A stretch of DNA of 64,000 nt from Yponomeuta sedellus. Its lineage: Eukaryota; Arthropoda; Insecta; Lepidoptera; Yponomeutidae. A program made the translations under genes and the position numbers. The notes under the pieces were generated by a model, which ran no database searches, had not been told where the DNA came from, and worked only from the letters and a program-made list of their open reading frames with translations. Location of the stretch: contig OW203725.1 of the NCBI GenBank assembly GCA_934045075.1, positions 2,074,775-2,138,774 on the forward strand, written 5' to 3'. Below, piece by piece: positions 30,201-39,605 of the stretch; positions within the stretch are counted from its first letter, which is position 1, and the number at the start of each line of letters is the position of its first letter.

Positions 30201-32584
30201 AACGAGTCCTAGGCCTGAATTGGGAACCGGAATCGGACAATTTCGTTTTCACAATGAAGTTTCATAAGATTGATAAGACCCTTCAATCTGGAGCCAAGCG
30301 ACCGACCAAACGAGAAACATTACGCTTGATAATGAGTGTCTTCGACCCGTTGGGTTTCCTTCTGACCACGACAATCAAAGGGAGACTAATTCTTCAAGAC
30401 GTCTGGAGGGACTCGATTGGCTGGGACGACGAAATCGGTTCTGGGCACTACGACAAGTGGAAGGGATGGCTAAATGAGCTGGAGCAGGCAAGGTGCACGC
30501 GAATCCACCGCTGGATGATGTCAGACGACTGCATAAAAGACGGAAAGGTGGAGTTCCATATTTTCTGTGACGCCAGCTCAAGAGCGTTCTCAGCCGTCGT
30601 TTACCTCCGAAGCCCACTCATGGACGGAAGCTGGCACCTAGCTTTCGTGATTGCACGCGGGCGAGTAGCCCCACTAAAGACTCTTAGTATACCTCGACTC
30701 GAACTACAGGCCGCTGTCATGGGCGCTCGTCTCTCCCAGGGTTTGAGGGAGTATGTGGACGCATCCTCAGCAAAAATGACCTTTTGGACTGACTCAAAGA
30801 CGGTCATTGCCTGGATTAAGTCTGAGACAGGACGCTTCAAGCCTTTCGTTGCTCATCGCATTTCAGAGATCGCCGAGTTGACTGACCCTCGTGATTGGAG
30901 GTGGGTGCCGACAGACCTGAACCCAGCCGACGACGCCACACGGGACGTAACCGCCTCTGACCGCCTGAGATGGCTGAACGGGCCAGACTTCCTGAAGCAA
31001 TCAGAAGAGTTGTGGCCCAGACCGGAGACCGAAGCAGCCGTAGACCCTAATGACGTCGAGGTTAAAGTCGTATGTCAACTAACCAGCCACGAGAAGCTGG
31101 CTCTCCCAGACATATACAGGTTCTCCAGCTACTGGAGGTATGTGCGTAGCGTGGCCTGGCTGCTAAGGTACAAGAACAATATTAACAGTAGGAAACAGTC
31201 GCGCAGAGGTGAGCTTATTCCACAGGAAATTGAAGCTGCCGAAACCTTGTGTGCCATAAGTTCTCAGGACCGTAGCTTCGCCAGTGACATTGACTCGTTA
31301 CGACGGAATCAGTGGGTCGACAAGATCAGCCGACTACGTCAGCTGACCCCCTATCTAGATGCTGACGGACTCCTGCGTGTCGGTGGAAGAATGGAGGCTG
31401 CTGGAGACTTGCCGGACGGCACCAAGCACCCCACCATCCTGCACCCCAAGGATCGATATACACGGCTGCTGATCGCCCAACAGCACCGGGACCAAGCACA
31501 CATGAACAGGGAGCAAGCCCATCTGAACCTAAGGCGACGGTTCTGGATTATCGACGGGCGGAACGCAGTGAAGGCGGCATGGAACGACTGCCAGGTTTGT
31601 AAGAACAACCGCGCCAAGCCGTGCCCCCCGCTAATGGGTCAGCTACCGGACGTAAGGGTAACGCCAACTGGCAGGGCTTTTGTACATACTGGGGTCGACT
31701 ACTTCGGCCCGATGACCGTAAAAGTAGGACGACGTCAAGAGAAGCGATACGGAGCCCTTTTCACGTGCCTAACCGTAAGAGCGATCCATATCGAACTCGT
31801 AAGTGACCTGAGTACCACGAGCGCTATAATGGCACTCAGGCGATTCATCGCTCGACGAGGCTGCCCGAAGACAATATGGAGCGATAACGCGACAACATTT
31901 AGAGGCGCCGACCGCGAATTGAGACGGGCAGTAGCGGCTATTGACAGGGATGAGCTAGTTAGGTACGGCGTTGTAAACCGCTTCGAGTGGTCATTTATTC
32001 CCCCCGTCTCCCCACACATGGGAGGCTGTTGGGAACGAATGGTAAGGTCTGTGAAGACTGCGCTAAAAGCCACCCTCAAGACGAGGGTCCCGAGGGAGGA
32101 CACACTGGCCACCTTGCTAGCCGAGGCAGAAGCCATAGTAAACGGCAGACCGCTCACCTACGTCCCACTTGACCACACGGACGACCTACCCCTAACGCCG
32201 AACGACTTCCTACACCCCAAGACAGACAGAACAGACATGACTACGACGCTAGGGACCTTTACAGACGGAGACCTACTGCGACGATCGTGGCGTGAGTCAC
32301 AGAGGTTGGCCGATCTACTGTGGAAGCGGTGGGTTAAGGAGTACTTGCCCACTCTGACAAGACGCGACAAGTGGTACCGATCCTCTGAGCCTCTCGCTGT
32401 GGACGACGTCGTCGTGATTACGGACGGCCAACTGCCTCGCGACCTGTGGCTTCGAGGTAAAGTTGAAAAGACCTACCCGGGCCGAGACGGACAGGTTCGC
32501 GTAGCAGACATCCGAACCGACCACGGACTATACCAACGCCCGGTGACAAAGCTGTGCAAACTCGACGTTAGACGACCTAACTGA
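27230..32584 (+). CDS. BEL/Pao Gag-Pol polyprotein, 1784 residues
   Basis: Single frame from ATG at 27230 to TGA. Residues 32-86 form five 11-residue SRAPSPRS-type repeats. A coiled-coil-like stretch follows (about 120-155), then a DUF1759-type Gag domain (about 175-330; ELPPFAGDVTEWPIF). Cys/His clusters come next, including CFSCLSPGHQISQC (about 427-440). The aspartic protease has LLDEGA near 510, DEG rather than DSG, as I recall being usual in this superfamily. Reverse transcriptase starts near 808 and has YVDD at about 923-926. RNase H has FCDASS near 1114 and WTDSK near 1188. Integrase has an HHCC region (about 1418-1457) and DDE residues near 1490 (GVDYFGP), 1552 (WSDNAT) and 1602 (GGCWER). 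A DUF5641-type C-terminus closes it (about 1695-1780). No envelope gene and no break was seen. It makes the Gag particle and the enzymes for reverse transcription and integration. Confidence 0.93.
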   Translation: METRNRRKPAAPDSSSQGNDNPIGRARPRPSSRAPSPLSACGSRAPSPRSACNSRAPSPRSTRTSRAPSPRSARSSRAPSRMHSALSRSPSPLRSTRTTRAPSPALSRASVASSSASRRQRQPTAGENAERRVAELEREAERLELRVKLIREEMRQDAKSPPIERTLNKLLARQSVKELPPFAGDVTEWPIFYSQFKTTTRLCNYSEEENIARLMKCLKGKARDSVSALLVSATGLEKIISTLKLRFGRQDHLIEAMLAKIRAINCIRHDDINGLIEFATSVQNVVAAMTLTNETGHLSNTSLIREIIEKLPSILKYQWSFYIYDRNYKQATLQTLSDWLIKTANAATHIAPVQIASAEQRPQSRWTTRKHAVLAVNKPANNKSAHSKPATHLCAMCQRSHALEDCQDFLRLTIDARWEYVTDKKLCFSCLSPGHQISQCKSKRKCKHCDRPHHLELHAEPKPSAKPEPEPSEADAIITHTNSKRTSQVLLKVARVVVSGPRQSEEVLALLDEGATISLIDEDLARRIGVSGATSDLRIQGVSGMQSTANASQRVSFNIRGKKSEETFNISNVHTVHNLALPMYRHNLGRLSCNNELIKRFINDLGTTDDIDERPLLLLGTDNIDLIVTRQLYTGHKSRDSLYVSFTLLGHIVHGKTPNTVPTDVSVLHLCACDELNDAVRRSFSTDGFGTRPYSDMPRSKEDLRAIDILEKTSKLVGDRWETGLLWKDDLPNLPDSYGMARKRLDGIKRKFDKMPDLAARYSAKIHENLEKGYISKIDDKDTAVRTGKTWFLPHFAVFNPNKPNKLRIVLDCAAKSHGKSLNDHLLSGPDFLTSLPGVLIAFRNRKVAVVGDIEEMFHRVVITEEDRQAQRLLWIDGEYIMNVMNFGAICSPASAQYVKNLNARRFTNSHPKAVDAIVNHHYVDDYIHSIDDAEEAVKTVNDVVRIHAAGGFNMRNFMSNSKELLRSLPEERLAPGGMKFLSDCKEKQLERVLGLNWEPESDNFVFTMKFHKIDKTLQSGAKRPTKRETLRLIMSVFDPLGFLLTTTIKGRLILQDVWRDSIGWDDEIGSGHYDKWKGWLNELEQARCTRIHRWMMSDDCIKDGKVEFHIFCDASSRAFSAVVYLRSPLMDGSWHLAFVIARGRVAPLKTLSIPRLELQAAVMGARLSQGLREYVDASSAKMTFWTDSKTVIAWIKSETGRFKPFVAHRISEIAELTDPRDWRWVPTDLNPADDATRDVTASDRLRWLNGPDFLKQSEELWPRPETEAAVDPNDVEVKVVCQLTSHEKLALPDIYRFSSYWRYVRSVAWLLRYKNNINSRKQSRRGELIPQEIEAAETLCAISSQDRSFASDIDSLRRNQWVDKISRLRQLTPYLDADGLLRVGGRMEAAGDLPDGTKHPTILHPKDRYTRLLIAQQHRDQAHMNREQAHLNLRRRFWIIDGRNAVKAAWNDCQVCKNNRAKPCPPLMGQLPDVRVTPTGRAFVHTGVDYFGPMTVKVGRRQEKRYGALFTCLTVRAIHIELVSDLSTTSAIMALRRFIARRGCPKTIWSDNATTFRGADRELRRAVAAIDRDELVRYGVVNRFEWSFIPPVSPHMGGCWERMVRSVKTALKATLKTRVPREDTLATLLAEAEAIVNGRPLTYVPLDHTDDLPLTPNDFLHPKTDRTDMTTTLGTFTDGDLLRRSWRESQRLADLLWKRWVKEYLPTLTRRDKWYRSSEPLAVDDVVVITDGQLPRDLWLRGKVEKTYPGRDGQVRVADIRTDHGLYQRPVTKLCKLDVRRPN

Positions 32585-32745
32585 ACCGACGTGACCTGAC
32601 TAACTTAACCGGACTGACCTAACGTGATCGGACCTGAGTCCTGACCTGTTCTATGTTCAACTACACCTTACTGGATCAGGCACTCTACAGACTGACGGTG
32701 GTTGGCTGCCCCTGCCTGCTTGAGTATTGGCAGACTGTCAATACT

Positions 32746-32756
32746 GGAGGTGGGGA
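32746..32756 (+). other. Polypurine tract
   Basis: GGAGGTGGGGA lies directly before the 3' LTR, where plus-strand DNA synthesis is primed; one T interrupts the purines. Confidence 0.6.
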
Positions 32757-32958
32757 TGTTGGGGCGACCAACGCCTCCTTGCTGACAGGCTGACCTGACG
32801 TAAGACTGGCTGATTCTCTTTTGAAACGACTTCGAAATTAGAATGACTGACCAGACCGAACAAGAGACTACGAAACAGTGCACGACAGACTTCCAAACGT
32901 AGCGGACGACAACGCTCCGCTGCTGACGAACAGAAAGACAAACCTGTACGACCGTACA
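32757..32958 (+). repeat. BEL/Pao 3' LTR
   Basis: 202 bp, reads the same as the 5' LTR, followed by the CGATT target duplication at 32959-32963. Confidence 0.92.
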
Positions 32959-33845
32959 CGATTTAAGACATTTTAACAAAAAAACATTAATCATTTCTGC
33001 AAAAGATCAGGATATGACTTGATAATTTTGTATCTGTAGCAATTTTATCGAAAACGGACAGGATTGGTTGTATCGATAATGACGTCACAGGTCAAACATA
33101 GTCAAACATAGCGATCCGAGAACCCGAGACTTGACTTGAACTTTGTTTACTGACAAGTGACGTCACCAATTCCAGTGCGACGCCATATTGCTCATGGCGG
33201 CTTATTTCAAAACTTAATTTTTATTTGCTGTTCTTTCACTTACTAAACACCAACGAAAAATCTGTTGGTTTTCAGAAAACTGCCTTATCTCATACAGTAA
33301 ACAATCTGTCAATCTTTAGCACCGGTAATCAAAGAAAGAGACTGGATAACTATTTGTTTCTCGCTCACAATATAAACGGTGACATTATACGCTTAACAGC
33401 TGTCATTCAGCTGGCCAATAGGGCGCATAAAAATTTAAGTGACAGCTGTAAAGAGCAGAAAGTGTGGTCATTTTTATACATTTTCACAGACGCGGCAAAG
33501 AAGGGTGGAATGCTTACCGTAATGCGCGAAAGCACTAGCGTTGCTCGAGTGGTTAGTAATGTAGATGTGCGATGATTTGATGATAGAAACAAAGATATTT
33601 CTTATTTAATTGACGGCACAATGCTCAAAAACATAAAATCACACAACAAAATATAACAGAAGACACAATATCAGTGGAAATGTGGGTAACAGCAAAAATT
33701 TTTATTGAAATAAACCAAAACCTGAAACCGCTTCTTTATAATCGAGTAATCAAACTATTCTTTTTCGACAAATAAAACTACTTCCAATAAGTTTTAGATT
33801 ATTAATTTCATTTTTCATACAAATTGACCTCGTCAACAGCACATA

Positions 33846-34215
33846 GATATCAACCCTTGAATGTCCCCACTGCTGGGGCACGGGTCTCTTCCTGCATCGC
33901 AGACAGGTTAGGCCATTCTCCACCACCGGGGCAAAGTCCGGGTTGGTGGAGGATTGTAAGACAAAGGCGAGCCTTACTGTTAGAATTTACCAAGCCGCCC
34001 ATAAGGCCTTGACATGGCTTGACGACTGCCATTACATGACAGCCGGCACCAACGGCTTAACATGCCTTGCGAAGCACGGAAGCGGCGGGAAAAAATGTCA
34101 CATCGGTAGTCACGGACGGTCACCCATCCTGCACCTGACCACGCTTGTTCTTGCTTAACTCAAGTGATTGATTCCAATCACTCGGTTCGGCTAGGCCACG
34201 AGCGCTTCGCAGCAC
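33846..34215 (+). repeat. R2 repeat, near full length
   Basis: Runs from GATATCAACCCTTGAATGTC through GGGGCAAAGTCCGGGTTGGT, GCCGCCCATAAGGCC and TGCCTTGCGAAGCACGGAAG to GGTTCGGCTAGGCCACGAGC. At about 370 nt it is one of the longest copies and shows both presumed ends. Confidence 0.75.
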
Positions 34216-34324
34216 ATACATTACATAAATACATGTCTGTATCCCGAAAAGGGTATGCAGAGACTAGGGTGTGCCACTTGCCAATATCAGTGGCCAATCA
34301 ATATTATTAGATTTCTTTTAGATT

Positions 34325-34440
34325 AGATTAGAAAATTCTTTATTGCACAATAAGCATATTTGTACAAAGGCGAGCTTAATACTAATGAGCATTTTCTTCC
34401 AGCTAACCTTGGTTTATGTGGATATTAGTGCGGGTAGTGC
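34325..34440 (-). repeat. LINE-type tail fragment
   Basis: AGATTAGATTAGAAAATTCT then TTTATTGCACAATAA and ATTTTCTTCCAGCTAACCT match other tail fragments (7845, 47318, 49995, 55095). Confidence 0.4.
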
Positions 34441-34569
34441 CCGAAGAGAGTTATACCTAGTAAATAAATTATCATAATTTAATAAAATCGCATCGTATAA
34501 GTTGAAACAAAAAAAAAACTTATCAATATACCGAATGAATAACATGAATACTTAGAATACACATTATAA

Positions 34570-34571
<2 letters not shown>

Positions 34572-34600
<29 letters not shown>
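34572..34600. repeat. (TA)n microsatellite
   Basis: About 14 TA units. Confidence 0.85.
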
Positions 34601-34603
<3 letters not shown>

Positions 34604-34947
34604 ATACCTACATTATATAAACTACAAACATATACCTATAAAGGAGTATTACTCTGAAGTCCGAAGTAGTGCTTATGGATTCTATTCTTAAACACATCAA
34701 CTGACTGGGCCTGGCGTATGTCTAGGGGCAGCGCGTTCCACAAGCGCACTGCTTTCACAGTGAAAGAATTCGCATAGCCTGCCGTACCATGCACGAGGAT
34801 GTCAAGAAGGAGGTTTTTGCATGGACGCTGAAGGTCTTTTCAAGTTTGTATCAAAAATTGAAAACACAAATGACTGATTTGCAAATAATTGTTTCATCGT
34901 AATATCACCTTATTTGTATACTTTACCGTTATAAAAAAATATAACTT

Positions 34948-35020
34948 AAAAACCTATTTAGAGGCTAAAAATTCCACCGATGCCCTTAAAACATTGTCCT
35001 TAGCCCGGGTTAGTGCATTA
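34948..35020. mobile_element. S1 SINE, short twin-primed copy
   Basis: A 38-nt inverted arm starting AAAAACCTATTTAGAGG is followed directly by the direct tail (ACATTGTCCTTAGCCCGGGT then TAGTGCATTA). The arms do not overlap. No clear target duplication. Confidence 0.6.
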
Positions 35021-36759
35021 AGAAGAATACAAGTACTTATTTTCGGCAGTAGTACTCACCCTCTCTCTGCCAAAATCACACACTTACACACACTCACGCA
35101 TTCACATTTACATTCATTTTTTACTCACACACATAGAGGGAGGACAATTAACACTGAACACTTTTCCCTAAATACTTTTGTTTTAAACAGTTATTTACAG
35201 ATCTTTTTAAAACCATCATAGTTAGGATTTGGTGTAGATTATTATTTGTAAACGGCGGAAGTAGGCGCTGTCTGCTGTAATACAGGTGATGAGCCTAGCA
35301 CAGCAGCGGATGCTCAATAATCTTAATTATAAACCAAAACATGTACACTCGCGGTCTGAAAATGTTTACCAACTTAAGGTTGGTAATTGTATGCACAAAT
35401 CTATGCCACATGGTCGATAATATTATGTGATTTGATTAGGCATAGAGCATAGAAGAAGCAATAGAGATTCACCCAAGCGAAGTTGCCATGGTTTTACAAT
35501 CAATTTCAATTATTTCAATCGTAGAGGGAGTAAAACTATATAGCAAGCCATAGCGCACACATACAAGTTTTAAATGAAACAAACTTCGTAGCGACCATGG
35601 GTGAGAAAGAGATAGAGTAAACAGCAAAAGTGTAACTGCTTTTTTTGTTTGCCCCCCCCAGTGTCAAGTTGACGTTTTTAGGGGCAAACAAACGACAAGA
35701 TTTTGAAAATGTAATCATATTTAACGCTACGCTAGCCGTTTCGAAGAGCAACCGTGTATTTGTGAAATGATATATTAAAAGTGACCTAAATAGAGAAAGT
35801 ATGGTGAATTGTAGTGTACTCGTATGCAGAAATCGTTAAGAAAGAGCTTTGTGGGAAGTTTCCTTTGATAGGTAAGTAATTATTGTGTTTCAATTATTGT
35901 TAAGCCCAAAGTTGCCTTATGTTGAGTATTTTAGTTAAGTTTCAACTAATAGCTTTGCAACTAGTCCGTAAGAAAAGCAATTTATTAGAATTTACTTTCC
36001 TAACCTAAAAAAACGAAGAGTAAAAAAATGTTGCCATCCATTTATGTCGAAAATCCCGACATTACTTGACCGTGTTGGCAGACGTTATAAGCGATCGTAC
36101 GATGGGAAAATAAAAAGTAGTATTCCCTAAGGCTGCTAAAAAATCAGTACGTTTTCAAAACCTTTGTTTTATTACTTTAAAGTAAACAATCGATTAAACA
36201 TAAACACACAATTTTTAGGTTTTTATTTATCCCCGTAAAGGGTTTTACTGTAATGTTAATATTATTGCTCGCTTAATATGTTGTTTTGCCAAAAGTGTGC
36301 CGTTTAGAGTTTCTTTGCTCAGCCTATTTCGGATCTTTGTTTTAATAAGATTGACTGAACTGAAGCAGCGTTCATAATCTGTGTCACAAAAACGAGTAAC
36401 CGGTAACGTCGCACATTAGTTAGATATACCTTAAGGTTGGTACTTAGTAAGTAAAAGAATAAATAGTGACGTGCTATGTTGGTATTAGTACTTTGGTTGA
36501 ATGAAATCTAAAAAAAGTCGTATGTTTACGTACGATTTCTGCCCCTTGATCGTACATGCAACATAAATGTAAAACATCGTATGAATACGATTTAAATCGT
36601 ATATCTGGCAACGCTGCGTGATCATTACTTAACTCGAAGTCCCAGACTTCGACGGCTTGTCCTTGTACAGATATTAAGTTACAAACGTAATCAAAATAGA
36701 TTATGAATCTTTAATACTTAATGTATCGTTATTAAAAATCAAATGTACCTAAAACTATA

Positions 36760-36865
36760 ACCCGGGCTTGGCCCCTGCGGTGGAGTATGGCCTAACCTTT
36801 CTGCGATGCAGGAAGAGACCCGTGCCCCAGGGATAAGGACATACAAGGGTTGATATCGAAATCTA
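36760..36865 (-). repeat. R2 repeat fragment, inverted
   Basis: CCCGGGCTTGGCCCCTGCGG, GAGTATGGCCTAACC and GGGTTGATATCGAAA; a truncated 5' end of R2. Confidence 0.7.
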
Positions 36866-37149
36866 TAATAAAAACAATAGAGACAGAAACATTACTGCTA
36901 CAGCACTGAATTATCAAATATAATATCCTGATGCTTTGTTAGATAGCTGCATCGCCTTCCTATGTGACTTGTTGCCCATGTAATTTTTCAGCATTCATTC
37001 CACTCTGCAGAAAATGTGTCAACTCGAATTTATTGCAAGAGCCCTTTCGGTGTTTTTGTGCATTCTGCCGCAAGCAATGTGCCCTTGAATTCAGTATAGA
37101 ATTCAAATTTGAATTTGTATCAATGAATCTCGTACAATACCGTCTAGCC

Positions 37150-37258
37150 GCGATTGTTTATTAGGTAAAACGTAATTACCTTATTTCCCTAATAAATAAT
37201 CGACCCGTTCAATATACAACAGCTATGTATGAGTATCGCGAATAATAAGGAATACTAA
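37150..37258. repeat. Penelope-like repeat fragment
   Basis: CGATTGTTTATTAGGTAAAA, CGTAATTACCTTATTTCCC and ATGAGTATCGCGAATAATAA match the family seen at 460 and 47756. Confidence 0.5.
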
Positions 37259-39025
37259 AGTTATTACTTATTATATTTTAATGTATTACAATATTTATTA
37301 ATATTAGCAATGTTTCTTTTCCAGATTTCTTCAAAATAGTTCTGTTCTGGAAAAATGGGTGCTAGCATTTAGAAGAGAGAACTGGTCACCTACATCAAAT
37401 GCTCGAATATGCTCTCTATATTTCGACAAAATGTACATTTTGGTGGTCTGAGGTACCCTTCGAAATATTTTTTATATGGTGAATTTTTATATGAAAAAAC
37501 TTATTAATAAAACAGTTTATGATTGTATTCCATTGGTGGTCCTAGATAGCGCTAAGCGCCTTAACTTGTAAAATTTAAGCGTGTAAAATAAAACGTATTT
37601 TTAATTATACAAAATGACAATTGTTTATAAAACGTTTGCTACGTTCTGCAAACATTTGTCAGACATGTTGTATGATTAATAAAATTCAAAACTAAATCTG
37701 CATTTTTATTCATGGCCTATGAACGACTGAAATATTTTACCCCACATTATGGCAATTCACTTTTACTGAGGCAACATTCACGCACACAAACAAATAATAT
37801 TCACCGACGTGAAAATGGTTACACTGTGCCTTGATCTATAGTTCTACTCTATCTACGATTTCAATCCTAGTATTTTTGATAAATGTCATTGTAAAAAATT
37901 CAATGGTGTCAGAGTTTCATCATCAAAACGTCATGAATACTCTTTTTGTTAGAATCGATGCTAGAACTATTAAAAAGTAATACGTACCTAGATATAGCAT
38001 TTTAGACTTTACTGCACACAGTATGCTAAAGAATCTAATTTGAAAACTGATAAACATTTTTAGACCGCGACCGTACATCAAAATTTAGTTATAATATAAG
38101 TATTTTAAGTCACAAATACTTAGAGAAGAATTTAAAACTTTTTCTTATTGGAAGTGGTTTCATTATTAAGTTTTTCACGAGCTTTCAGTAACCGTAGACG
38201 ACAAAAATAAAAGAAAATAAAACTCGAAAGAATTGCAATAACAAAATTACGGGACAACTAAAATATCGCCCATGACTGGTTTTTCTGTACTTGAAAATAA
38301 CTGTGAAAGACACCAATATCTCTTCTACATACACAATCGCTCTTAAAAAAGTACGGCAAATGGGCAATACGACAAATATGTTGCTGAAATAAGAAATACC
38401 GTTTCCAGATTAACCTCTATAGAGTACAGGAAAAATACTTTGTAAATTTTTACTTCAATAACTATGGAGAATATTATAGGTAGAATATTATCGAAAAGAT
38501 ACGGGTCTTTTCTTTTCGCCCCCTCTCAAGCATTTTTGTCGCATTGTCCTTCATCGGTACAGAGCTCATTTCATTCTCTCTAGAAAGAGGTTCTCGTGAT
38601 TTCTCGTACCCCAGAGACTTTATATTAGGTGTTGCAAAGGGTCCGGTGGATCTTAATTTTTACTGAGCCCAATTCGGAAAAATTTAACAAATTATATGGT
38701 ACATAGTTATACCAAATATCTCATTAAAGTATGGAACAGTTGATAGGTTTTCAAAATTTCAGAGTTGCTCCCGTAATAGAAGTTTTATGTCAATGTTAAC
38801 AATAGTCTATAATAATAATAATAATAGTCAATACGCATTAATAATTATGCGTAGAATAACTCCCGTAAGTTTCCCTAGACCTGAATATGACTACCATAAC
38901 TCCTTCCCCTAAGTAAAAGACGACTAAGGAAAATTCTGCACTTGTAGTGTGTCAGAGTAAACCTAATTGAGTAAACATCAACTGCTACCACCGACCTGCT
39001 TGCCATGGTCTGATGATCTGATGGT

Positions 39026-39164
39026 TTAAAAACCTATTTAGAGGCTAAAAATTTCACCCATGCCGGGATTCGAACCCGCAACTTCTGGCTATCCGTGCCA
39101 GCGCTCTACCAATTGATTTTTTTTAAATTTGTTCCTTAGCACGGGTTAGTGCATTAAAAATAGT
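39026..39164. mobile_element. S1 SINE, twin-primed copy with 13-bp target duplication
   Basis: An inverted arm (AAAAACC through the complement of the tRNA-like domain to CTACCAATTGA) is followed at once by a T-run and the direct tail (AAATTTGTTCCTTAGCACGG). The halves do not overlap. ATGATCTGATGGT flanks the unit at 39013-39025 and 39165-39177. Confidence 0.8.
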
Positions 39165-39357
39165 ATGATCTGATGGTGATCGGTCAGGATTGTCTGCCTG
39201 CCCCTCTGAGATACAGGCGTGAGTTTATGTTATGTCCCTCATCTTTAGCACGTATTAAAGTCACACCAAGGACCTCACCCTTGCCATGACTTAAAGACGT
39301 GCTAAACCATGGCAATGGCCCCCAATGTCCAGCAGTGGCTGAACATCACCGTATTAG

Positions 39358-39532
39358 TATTTCTTAATGATTCGCGATACTCATACACAGTTATATATTA
39401 AACGAAGACCCGTTTAATATATAACTGTGTATGAGTATCGCGATTATCGCGATTATTTATTAGTCGGAAAATAAGGTAACGTTTCACCTAATAAATAATC
39501 GCGATTAGACCCGTTTAATATATAACTATGAT
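39358..39532. repeat. Penelope-like repeat fragment with inverted ends
   Basis: GATTCGCGATACTCATACAC, TATATATTAAACG and GACCCGTTTAATATATAACT appear in inverted arrangement, followed by ATAATCGCGATTAGACCCG. It lies just beyond the Fis1 stop and may overlap its 3' UTR. Confidence 0.5.
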
Positions 39533-39605
39533 GACCGTATTTCCAGTATAACATGCATGGCAAACCTTGACAGAAAAGCAGAAGTACTCACAAGAGAGCC
39601 CAATG

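Larger units (their letters stand above)
26994..32963 (+). mobile_element. Intact BEL/Pao LTR retrotransposon with 5-bp target duplication
   Basis: Two 202-bp direct repeats (26999-27200 and 32757-32958), both starting TGTTGGGG and ending CGTACA, enclose one long Gag-Pol frame. The 5-bp duplication CGATT lies at 26994-26998 and 32959-32963; 5 bp is usual for BEL/Pao. A primer-binding site and a polypurine tract are in place. The LTRs read as identical and the frame is uninterrupted, so the insertion is young and possibly active. It lies in spacer between abrupt and Fis1 and has higher GC than its surroundings. Confidence 0.93.
32964..39605. other. Spacer between the BEL/Pao element and Fis1
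   Basis: No gene recognised. Contents: R2 copies (33846-34215, 36760-36865), a (TA)n tract, LINE tail fragments near 34325 and 34720-34850, twin-primed S1 SINEs (34948-35020, 39026-39164) and Penelope-like fragments (37150-37258, 39358-39532). Open frames here are short and unsupported. Confidence 0.5.
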
